A stretch of 50,105 nucleotides of DNA, from contig JAFXXD010000017.1 in the NCBI GenBank assembly GCA_017542475.1, positions 1 through 50,105 on the forward strand, in the 5' to 3' direction. The notes under the pieces were generated by a model. It was not told the DNA's origin. It saw nothing but the letters and a program-made list of their open reading frames with translations, and did no database searches. The stretch comes from Ruminococcus sp. (lineage in GTDB: Bacteria > Bacillota > Clostridia > Oscillospirales > Ruminococcaceae). This document shows positions 38,665-44,697 of the stretch, piece by piece; within the stretch, counting starts at the first letter, position 1, and each line of letters starts with the position of its first letter. A program made the position numbers and the translations under genes.

Positions 38665-39469
38665 TGTTCTCCTCTAATTCCCGTATAGCGTCACCATAAG
38701 AAATAAAAGTGTCCTTCTCGGAGCTGTTTATCGTATTCACAAGCCATATGTACCAGTCGCGGATATCTGTATAGGCGTTATTGAACTGATTGTCGTGAAA
38801 CAAAACAGAAACATACTCCACACCGCTTTTTCTGCATTGCTCCAGTATCTCAAGCGTCCTGTGCTTCGCAGCTTCATACGACTGCGGAAGATATCCGTCC
38901 ATAATGGTCAGCGGGAATTCCCACATTCTTTCCACCTTATACGGTGCCTTGACTGTATAGCCCTTTTCCTTGTCAAATTCCGTACTGTCAAACGCATAGC
39001 CGCATTTCTCCTCAAAAGCAAAGGTATTCTCATCGAAGCGAACGTAATGCATTCTTATCCCGCACGGTCCAAAACCCATAAGCCTTCCGAATCGTCTGTA
39101 TTCGGTGTTTATCAGCTTCAGGTCTCGGTATTCTATCCCGTGCACGCCTGTGTCGAATCCGCGGTCATGGACTTTTTTTATCATTGCTTTCGCTTCATCG
39201 GGATAATACGACATACCAAGCCCCTGATTCATACCGAAAAAGAACACCGAGGGTACGCCGTTGGCTCTGTCAAAGCGCATCAGCTCGTCTATGCAGTTTC
39301 TCCTTCTGCTGAAGCAGGAGAGTAGCCTCAGTCCACATTCCCTGAGAGTTATCTGTTTCCGAAGAAAAAGCAGAAGCGAACGTAGACACAATTTCGGATA
39401 GATAAGGTCTCTGAACCAGTGGTCTCTGCCGTATAAATGGTCCACATCATGCGATACGATTATTTTCAT
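38654..39469 (-). CDS. Polysaccharide deacetylase-like (WbmS-type) protein
   Basis: 271 residues of the NodB-like fold. N-terminal IVSHDVDHLYG carries the metal-binding Asp pattern, FDTGVHGIEY the motif-2 His region, and VLFHDNQF a third motif. This type is common in surface-polysaccharide clusters and may act as deacetylase or a related hydrolase; catalytic sufficiency is not certain, since motif 2 is GVHG rather than H-x3-H. First of three overlapping genes. A cloverleaf-like element lies 40-150 nt upstream. Confidence 0.75.
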   Translation of the reverse strand: MKIIVSHDVDHLYGRDHWFRDLIYPKLCLRSLLLFLRKQITLRECGLRLLSCFSRRRNCIDELMRFDRANGVPSVFFFGMNQGLGMSYYPDEAKAMIKKVHDRGFDTGVHGIEYRDLKLINTEYRRFGRLMGFGPCGIRMHYVRFDENTFAFEEKCGYAFDSTEFDKEKGYTVKAPYKVERMWEFPLTIMDGYLPQSYEAAKHRTLEILEQCRKSGVEYVSVLFHDNQFNNAYTDIRDWYIWLVNTINSSEKDTFISYGDAIRELEENNGR

Positions 39470-39509
39470 AAAAACCTCTGATAATGGCGGGAGTTCATAT
39501 TACACTATT

Positions 39510-39617
39510 TAATTAATGTGATGCGCAAATTCCATATATTATCAAAGAATTTGCGCACCCCGAACGAAGTTCGGGGCAATAACCGCCTAACGGCGGTTAT
39601 TGAGTACACATTAATTA
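39510..39617. other. Cloverleaf-like element of four nested stems
   Basis: Outer stem AATTAATGTG (39511-39520) with CACATTAATT (39607-39616). Inside, three hairpins lie end to end. Hairpin 1: TGCGCAAATTC (39522-39532) with GAATTTGCGCA (39547-39557). Hairpin 2: CCCCGAAC (39558-39565) with GTTCGGGG (39569-39576), GAA loop. Hairpin 3: CAATAACCGCC (39577-39587) with GGCGGTTATTG (39592-39602). All stems are perfect. It could be a folded RNA or a small mobile element. Confidence 0.75.
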
Positions 39618-39675
39618 TACTCCTTAAAGAATACAAAATCAAGGAAAAACGACGAAAAAAGTTCCGCATCTGACA

Positions 39676-40053
39676 TTACATCACCGTCGTCGCCTTAGGT
39701 GTCTCGCCGTCGCGGAGCTGCTCGAGTATATGGTGGAGCTCTATCAGCTCGGGGACGAGCTCGTCCCGCCCGTTCTCGGCGTAGTAGCTTATCCGCGTGC
39801 AGATACGGTCAACCTCCGAGAGGCGGTCGCTTCTGATGAGGACGGAGGCAATTATGCGGAAGCTCTCCCAGTCCTGCTCCAGCGCCTTAGCTTCGGCGAC
39901 AGCCTCGCCCGACGCGCCGCCCTCGTAGAGCTCTGCCACCCTGTCTGCGGCGGAGATGAGCCTGCCGCACCGCACATTCACCCACACGCCCGATACAATG
40001 CTTGCGAGAAGGAGCAAGCCAAGTATCGCGGCGCTTATCTTAACCCTTGTCAC
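39676..40053 (-). CDS. DUF4363-family protein
   Basis: 125 residues: one N-terminal membrane segment (about 6-25), then a helical domain with VAELYEGG, LEQDWESFRI, VDRICTRISYYAENG and ELIELHHILEQL, which match DUF4363. The family is usually next to DUF421 in spore formers, as here, where the genes overlap by 14 nt. Probably works with the DUF421 protein at the membrane. Function unknown. Transcribed from a sporulation-type promoter. Confidence 0.82.
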   Translation of the reverse strand: MTRVKISAAILGLLLLASIVSGVWVNVRCGRLISAADRVAELYEGGASGEAVAEAKALEQDWESFRIIASVLIRSDRLSEVDRICTRISYYAENGRDELVPELIELHHILEQLRDGETPKATTVM

Positions 40054-40756
40054 AGTCCCCGCCTCCCTGTATGATGATAGGTCTGCCGCCTTTCTTCGGC
40101 GAGATAAAGCAGCTCCCCGAGCTGTCGGCGGTCATTATGAAGATGTCCTCGACCCGCAGCCCGCACCGCTTTGCTGTCCGCTCCGCGTAGCCGCTGTCGA
40201 AGCCGAGCGAACGCAGAGCCGTCCCCATAATTATCCCGTCGGAGACAACGACCAGCGGCGGGTCGCTATCCTCCGCCCGCACACCGAGGTCGGAGCGCGT
40301 GGGAGTGTCCGCAGACGGCTTCCTCATCACGGACATACTGCCCGTCGTCTCGACAACGGCGTACTGCACCTCCGCGAGGTCGAAGATATCGCTCCCGCGG
40401 AGAGCCATCATCAGGTCGTCGACGGAGAAGCGCAGGTCGCGCATAGCCTTACGGTCGATTTTGCCGCCCTTGATGACTATTTTCGGGCTGCCAGAGATTA
40501 AACGCCTCACCGTCGGAAAGCGCAGGCACAGCCACGACACCGCCACCTCGAAGCAGACGAGGGCGAGTATCGGCGTGATGCCGACGATGACGGGGATATT
40601 GACGTCCTCTATCGGGAGGGTCGCGATGTTCGAGACAAGGATAGTGATGACGAGCTCGGAGGGCTGCAGCTCCCCGAGCTGACGCTTTCCCATGAGCCGC
40701 ACCGCGAAGATGACGAGCACATACAAAATAAGCGAACGTATCAGAATTACCGACAT
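40040..40756 (-). CDS. DUF421-family (YetF-like) membrane protein
   Basis: 238 residues. Three N-terminal hydrophobic segments with the hallmark RLMGKRQLGELQPSELVITILVSN (as two parts), then the soluble domain with SGSPKIVIKGGKIDRKAMRDLRFSVDDLMMALR (as parts), EVQYAVVETTGSMSV. DUF421 proteins such as YetF and YrbG/YcaP-like members act in the spore or cell membrane; B. subtilis YetF/YdfS support a germination or pressure response. The promoter upstream reads ACATA-17 nt-CATACTA, which fits sigma F/G. Paired with DUF4363. Confidence 0.88.
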   Translation of the reverse strand: MSVILIRSLILYVLVIFAVRLMGKRQLGELQPSELVITILVSNIATLPIEDVNIPVIVGITPILALVCFEVAVSWLCLRFPTVRRLISGSPKIVIKGGKIDRKAMRDLRFSVDDLMMALRGSDIFDLAEVQYAVVETTGSMSVMRKPSADTPTRSDLGVRAEDSDPPLVVVSDGIIMGTALRSLGFDSGYAERTAKRCGLRVEDIFIMTADSSGSCFISPKKGGRPIIIQGGGDCDKG

Positions 40757-40776
40757 TTCAACAGCTCCTTCGGGAT

Positions 40777-40805
40777 TAGTATGACTCGCTTTGCTAAAAA
40801 TATGT
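40777..40805 (-). promoter_or_regulatory. Sigma-F/G-type promoter of DUF421-DUF4363
   Basis: On the minus strand, ACATA (40801-40805), 17-nt spacer, CATACTA (40777-40783). The bases around it (CATATTTTT...GCGAGTCATACTA) closely match the promoter of the PdaA-like gene at 42.8 kb. Confidence 0.65.
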
Positions 40806-40823
40806 ATATTTGCATTTATTTAA

Positions 40824-40899
40824 CGGGCTGTCGATGACGCCAGCCCCTACATAAGCAGGTTCAACGAGCCTGTGTAGGGGGCGGCGTCCTCGACGTCCC
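40824..40899. repeat. Two TGTAGGG-family hairpin repeats
   Basis: Units at 40824-40851 (GGGCTG/CAGCCC, ending in CTACA) and 40873-40899 (GGGACG-type, TGTAGGGG to CGTCCC), in opposite orientation between the two divergent sporulation promoters. Confidence 0.75.
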
Positions 40900-40909
40900 A
40901 TAAATATTT

Positions 40910-40938
40910 GAATAATACTGTTTTTACGGTGCATACTA
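40910..40938 (+). promoter_or_regulatory. Sigma-F/G-type promoter of the DUF1540 gene
   Basis: GAATA (40910-40914), 17-nt spacer, CATACTA (40932-40938). Fits GHATR / CATWHTA. Confidence 0.65.
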
Positions 40939-40980
40939 CCCTTAGCTGTAAAGCTAATTCTTATCAAGGAGGCTTGTATC

Positions 40981-41163
40981 ATGGATAACAAGCATAAGAA
41001 CGACTGTATCAAATGTTCCGTATCGCAGTGTCAGCACAATATGGTGACCGAGAACTACTGCTCGCTCGATTCCATTTCCGTCGGCACTCACGAGGAGAAC
41101 CCCACCGTTCCCGAGTGCACCGACTGCAACAGCTTCGTAAAGCGTACAGGCTGCTGCGACTGA
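40981..41163 (+). CDS. DUF1540 small Cys-rich protein
   Basis: 60 residues with eight cysteines: CIKCSVSQCQHN, ENYCSLDSISVGTHE, PECTDCNSF, GCCD. The CSV...C..N ... C...I.V pattern matches DUF1540, a probable zinc-binding or spore-associated family found in spore formers. AAGGAGG precedes the ATG. The sporulation-type promoter 43 nt upstream supports forespore expression. Function unknown. Confidence 0.85.
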   Translation: MDNKHKNDCIKCSVSQCQHNMVTENYCSLDSISVGTHEENPTVPECTDCNSFVKRTGCCD

Positions 41164-41181
41164 CAAACCGTCAGAAACTAA

Positions 41182-41248
41182 CGGGTCGATGTAGGCATCG
41201 ACCCCTACATATCCCCGACCTGCAGGGGCGGATGCCCACATCCGCCCG
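41182..41248. repeat. Two TGTAGGG-family hairpin repeats
   Basis: Units at 41182-41209 (GGGTCGAT/ATCGACCC, ends CTACA) and 41221-41248 (GGGCGGAT/ATCCGCCC, begins TGCAGGGG). Confidence 0.8.
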
Positions 41249-41342
41249 CTTTTTCCGTGAGTGCCCCGACCTGTCACATTGGTGAACATAGACAAATCCA
41301 ACAGCCGTTTACAGTCAAATCGGGAAAATTTATCCTGCGCTC

Positions 41343-41371
41343 TTGCAATGGCGGCAGTTTTATTGTATAAT
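41343..41371 (+). promoter_or_regulatory. Promoter of ireB
   Basis: TTGCAA (41343-41348), 17-nt spacer, TATAAT (41366-41371). Confidence 0.7.
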
Positions 41372-41420
41372 AGTATTAAGCTTCTACCGAAGTAATTATT
41401 CCCAACAGGAGGCTGATGAT

Positions 41421-41666
41421 ATGTTCGACAAAACTATGACATTTTCCGTTAACGAAGACAAGGAAGCGGAACTCAAGAAAAATCTCACCATTATTTATGA
41501 CGCTCTCGTGCAGAAGGGCTACAATCCCGTTAATCAGATCGTAGGCTATATCCTCTCCGAGGACCCCACCTACATAACCACATACAACAACGCAAGAAAC
41601 CTTATCCGTCACATCGACAGAGACGAGCTTCTTCAGGTGCTTGTAAGGTCTTACCTTCAGGCATAA
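41421..41666 (+). CDS. ireB: IreB-family regulatory phosphoprotein (UPF0297)
   Basis: 81 residues matching IreB/UPF0297: KGYNPVNQIVGYILSEDPTYITTYNNARNLIR and DELLQVLVRSYLQ (quoted in family order). In Enterococcus IreB is phosphorylated on N-terminal Thr by the kinase IreK and tunes cell-envelope stress responses; here Thr5 and Thr7 occur in MFDKTMTF. AGGAGG lies before ATG 41421. In most Bacillota ireB is followed by ruvX; here it stands alone with its own promoter and terminator. Confidence 0.92.
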   Translation: MFDKTMTFSVNEDKEAELKKNLTIIYDALVQKGYNPVNQIVGYILSEDPTYITTYNNARNLIRHIDRDELLQVLVRSYLQA

Positions 41667-41728
41667 GGCGAACACGCCGAGGCTCCTGCGGACAAGCAGG
41701 GCTGAGCGTGCGGCATAACAAAAATAAA

Positions 41729-41765
41729 CGGCAGCTTGGAGAGCTACTCCAAACTGCCGCTTTTC
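41729..41765 (+). terminator. Terminator of ireB
   Basis: 13-position stem CGGCAGCTTGGAG/CTCCAAACTGCCG with one mismatch, then CTTTT. Confidence 0.8.
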
Positions 41766-41770
41766 ATTTC

Positions 41771-41832
41771 CCCCTCGGGACTTAGCCTAAATCAGCCCGA
41801 GGGTTCACCCCTCACCGTGCACTTGCACGGTA
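41771..41832. other. Two tandem GC-rich stem-loops
   Basis: CCCTCGGG/CCCGAGGG (about 41772-41803, 16-nt loop) followed by ACCGTGCA/TGCACGGT (41815-41832, 2-nt centre). They lie downstream of the convergent SDR gene. Possibly part of its 3' end or a repeat. Confidence 0.6.
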
Positions 41833-41898
41833 ATCCCTCTTCTTATCATTTTTCTGTGTATGGTATATGCTTCTATTCTCAATTCCGCCGCTTTGTTT

Positions 41899-42651
41899 TT
41901 ATCGCTGACGGTAGTCGCTGTCCTGCGTTTCAGCCTTAGCCACAGCCTCCTCAAGCGAGAGTCCCGCGAACTCCTGAGCCGAGAATATACGTCCCGACTT
42001 CCTGTCATCCGCGAACGCTCCGACGAGTACGCCCGGGATAGCGCTCTCGGGTGCGTTGGGAGCCTTTGGTCCGCCGAGGTCGGTCCTGCACCAGCCTGGG
42101 TCTGTAAGATTGAGCATGACGTCTGTGCCCTCGTACATCTTCCCGAGGTCGTGCGTGACCTTGTTCAGCGCGGCTTTAGCCGCAGAATAGCCTGCCTGTT
42201 CGGGCTCGAGGTCGATACCGCTCGTGGTATTGACTATCCTGCCGAAGCCTCTCTCTGCCATTTTCGGCAGGAAGTGGTAGCATATCAGCATAGGGGCAAC
42301 GGTATTGATACGGAAGCTTATATCGTAGTCCGTATACGGTGTCGCGAGATAATCCGTTCTGTAAGCTATCTGCAAGCCCGCATTGTTGAGGACGATGTCC
42401 ACCTGCGTACCCCTTGCGTCTATCTCGGCGAGCATGAGTTGCACTGAATCGGGCTCGGAAAGCTCTGCGGAAACAGCATAAGCCTCTACTCCCAGCGCCT
42501 TGACCTCCGCGAGCACCTTTTCGCAGTGTGCCGCGTCTCTGCTGTGGAGAATGAGATTTGCACCCTGCTCCGCCATAAACTTAGCCGAAAGGTAGCCGAT
42601 CCCTCTGCTCGCGCCTGTGATGAGCACCCATCTGCCTTTGACGTTAACCAT
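41899..42651 (-). CDS. Short-chain dehydrogenase/reductase
   Basis: 250 residues. Classical SDR: cofactor site TGASRGIGYLSAK, NNAG (VLNNAGLQ), catalytic Ser in NTTSGID and YxxxK as YSAAK, then PGWCRTDLGG. All catalytic residues are present, so it is an active NAD(P)-dependent oxidoreductase. HSRD after the second strand favours NADPH (inference). Start ATG 42651 with AGGAGG 8 nt upstream. Monocistronic; substrate unknown. Confidence 0.9.
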   Translation of the reverse strand: MVNVKGRWVLITGASRGIGYLSAKFMAEQGANLILHSRDAAHCEKVLAEVKALGVEAYAVSAELSEPDSVQLMLAEIDARGTQVDIVLNNAGLQIAYRTDYLATPYTDYDISFRINTVAPMLICYHFLPKMAERGFGRIVNTTSGIDLEPEQAGYSAAKAALNKVTHDLGKMYEGTDVMLNLTDPGWCRTDLGGPKAPNAPESAIPGVLVGAFADDRKSGRIFSAQEFAGLSLEEAVAKAETQDSDYRQR

Positions 42652-42824
42652 AAGCAATACCTCCTTTATACCCTAAGGCAATTTATACGATGATTATACC
42701 ATATGCTAATGCAGATTGCAATATCAGGATTTCTTTTTCTTTGCAATCGTATCAAAAATTTTGCACTATATTTTTTAAACTTTGTTAACTATTTATCATT
42801 CTGCGTTTTACCCGATTTTACATA

Positions 42825-42853
42825 TCATATTTTTCAGCCCGCGAGTCATACTA
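42825..42853 (+). promoter_or_regulatory. Sigma-F/G-type promoter of the PdaA-like gene
   Basis: TCATA (42825-42829), 17-nt spacer, CATACTA (42847-42853), about 45 nt before the start codon. Near-copy of the DUF421 promoter. Confidence 0.68.
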
Positions 42854-42898
42854 CATTTGCAGAGGAACTCTGCAAAACATCAAAGGATATAAACGCTT

Positions 42899-43639
42899 AT
42901 GAAAAGAATAGCTCCGACTGCGGCGGCGCTCCTTACTGCGGCGATAGTGCCGACGGTATCGGTCTGCGCCGCGGACTGCACAAGGATAGGCTACGGGCAG
43001 GGCACGTCGGTGGACGCGCTCAACCGTCCGACCGACGCCTTACAGTTCAACGACCGATACGGCGACCTTGATGCCTTCGCCCTGTCGGCGGACGATAAAC
43101 GAATAATCATCACCTTCGATCAGGGCTATGAAAACGGCTATACCTCAAGGATACTCGACACACTGAAGGAAAAGGACGTCCACGCGCTATTCTTCCTCAC
43201 GGGCGACTACGCCAAGCGCGAGGAAGCGCTCGTCAAGCGGATGATAGCGGAGGGACACACCCTCGGCAACCACGGTATGACCCACGCGAGCCTCCCCACT
43301 CTCTCCGAGGAGGGAGCGCGAGAGGAGATAATGTCACTCCACAATTACGTCCTCAACAACTACGGCTACGAGATGCAGTATTTCCGCTGTCCGTGCGGCG
43401 AATACTCCGAGCAGGCGCTTGAGACCGTGCAGAAATGCGGCTACAAGACGGTGTTCTGGAGCTACGCCTATGTGGACTGGAAGACCGACGCCCAGCCCTC
43501 GGCAGCTGAGGCTAAGGAGAAGCTGACCAAGTCGGCTCACGGCGGAGAGATACTCCTCCTCCACTCGGTATCGGCTACCAATGCCGAGATACTCGGCGAT
43601 GTGATAGATTCATTCCGTGCACAGGGCTACAAGGTATAA
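42899..43639 (+). CDS. pdaA: PdaA-like polysaccharide deacetylase (spore cortex)
   Basis: 246 residues. Signal peptide (1-24), then a NodB-fold domain closely following B. subtilis PdaA: TFDQGYENGYT (N in place of Q in PdaA), NHGMTHAS (H-x3-H), VFWSYAYVDWKTD and LLLHSVSATNAE. PdaA makes the muramic delta-lactam that marks spore cortex for lysis on germination. The motif RPPRG reads RCPCG here, so the usual Arg is lost and two Cys gained. The sporulation-type promoter agrees with sigma-G control of pdaA in Bacillus. Starts at ATG with AAAGGAT upstream. Confidence 0.88.
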   Translation: MKRIAPTAAALLTAAIVPTVSVCAADCTRIGYGQGTSVDALNRPTDALQFNDRYGDLDAFALSADDKRIIITFDQGYENGYTSRILDTLKEKDVHALFFLTGDYAKREEALVKRMIAEGHTLGNHGMTHASLPTLSEEGAREEIMSLHNYVLNNYGYEMQYFRCPCGEYSEQALETVQKCGYKTVFWSYAYVDWKTDAQPSAAEAKEKLTKSAHGGEILLLHSVSATNAEILGDVIDSFRAQGYKV

Positions 43640-43642
43640 CGC

Positions 43643-43676
43643 AAAACGCCGAAGAGGCTTGTCCTCTTCGGCGTTT
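43643..43676 (+). terminator. Terminator of the PdaA-like gene
   Basis: 14-bp stem AAACGCCGAAGAGG/CCTCTTCGGCGTTT with a CTTGT loop. An A run on the left edge could also stop minus-strand transcripts. Confidence 0.8.
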
Positions 43677-43813
43677 CTGCATACTAATCTCATCCGTTAT
43701 AAATCCCCGTATTTTCCTTTACTGCTATGTTCTGCGGCATACCCCCATACGCCGTCAGGCAGTCTCTTTTTGCGGGTCTGTACCCGCATCCCTCATATCA
43801 TCTGGCAGACGAG

Positions 43814-44386
43814 TCAGCTTTCGTCTCCGAATATAACTTCCATGCCCTTCTCCATTTCGGATTTGAGCCATGCGCTCCTGTAAGCCATTACCATAACGAA
43901 CATAGCCTTCGAGAGCTTATCCTCGTCGGAGGTGACACCGCTCTCGCACTCGCTCAGCTCGCGCTCAATAAGAGCCCTCACCTCGTCGGGAGCGAAGATG
44001 TTCTCGTCCTCCGCGTTGAATATCATCTTACATAAGAGGTCAAAGAGCAGTATCTCGTCGATGATGTCGTCTGCGGTGTCCTCGACGTCGCCGTTGATGT
44101 ACGCCATAAGGTTGACGATACTCTCGAGCTTCATCGTGCCACGGAGCATATTTATCAGCAGTATGCGGAGCACCTGCTGCTCATCGTACTTCTTGCCCTT
44201 GGTGGACGAGACCCAGCCGCGCTTAATCCAGTTCTGTATAGTCGAGCCTTCAAGTCCCGTCAGCTTCGACAGCTGTGAGAGCGTAAGACCGCCCGTTGCC
44301 TCGAGTACGGGAGAAATAAGCGAGAACGCTGAATTTCTTGCCTGCTCGGTATATTTTATGGTAGTACCGGGGATAAGCCGCTTCAT
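43814..44386 (-). CDS. DUF1836 family HTH protein
   Basis: 190 residues. N-terminal MerR-like helix-turn-helix: GGLTLSQLSKLTGLEGSTIQNWIKRGWVSSTKGKKYDEQQVLRI (in parts), then an all-helical domain with LESIVNLMAYINGD, as in DUF1836. Likely a transcription regulator. ATG 44386 is preferred (GGAGG 12 nt upstream); GTG and TTG codons before it are too close. It diverges from the large acidic protein gene and shares about 310 bp with it, including two dyads. Confidence 0.78.
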   Translation of the reverse strand: MKRLIPGTTIKYTEQARNSAFSLISPVLEATGGLTLSQLSKLTGLEGSTIQNWIKRGWVSSTKGKKYDEQQVLRILLINMLRGTMKLESIVNLMAYINGDVEDTADDIIDEILLFDLLCKMIFNAEDENIFAPDEVRALIERELSECESGVTSDEDKLSKAMFVMVMAYRSAWLKSEMEKGMEVIFGDES

Positions 44387-44418
44387 AGGTTTCACCAACC
44401 TCCAACAAAGATATAATG

Positions 44419-44447
44419 ATTATATCACAGGTTCATCTGAACCGCAA
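44419..44447 (-). promoter_or_regulatory. DUF1836 promoter overlapped by a perfect dyad
   Basis: On the minus strand, TTGCGG (44442-44447), 17-nt spacer, TATAAT (44419-44424). The dyad GGTTCA-TC-TGAACC (44430-44443) covers most of the spacer and touches the -35, a likely repressor site. Confidence 0.5.
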
Positions 44448-44548
44448 GCGCCGTCATTTGATGTTTCGGCGTGTTTTATCGGATTTTTTTGAATTTATCA
44501 TTATTTTTCTTGCTTTTCCATACTTTCTTTCATTTTATCGCCAAACGG

Positions 44549-44629
44549 TTACATTTGTAACAAAATTAAATACAAATGTAATACAAATGCCCCTGCTGTG
44601 TTGACTTTGCAGAGTTTTTATGATAGTAT
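44549..44629 (+). promoter_or_regulatory. Upstream dyad and promoter of the 733-residue membrane protein gene
   Basis: 11-bp inverted repeat TTACATTTGTA (44549-44559) with TACAAATGTAA (44571-44581), then TTGACT (44601-44606), 17-nt spacer, TAGTAT (44624-44629). The -10 is weak but well placed. Confidence 0.55.
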
Positions 44630-44697
44630 AAGTACAGACAGAATTTGTCAGATTATCCGCACAGAGAAAAACTTTCGACTTAACAGGAGGGTAAATT

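Noticed and set aside
39510-39617. tRNA gene, because of the cloverleaf shape
   Set aside because: No TTC-type T loop, no anticodon loop pattern and no CCA-type end; the stems have the wrong lengths.
36636-39617. Insertion sequence or integrase around the glycan cassette
   Set aside because: No transposase, integrase or tRNA attachment site is visible; only base composition and the cloverleaf element hint at transfer.
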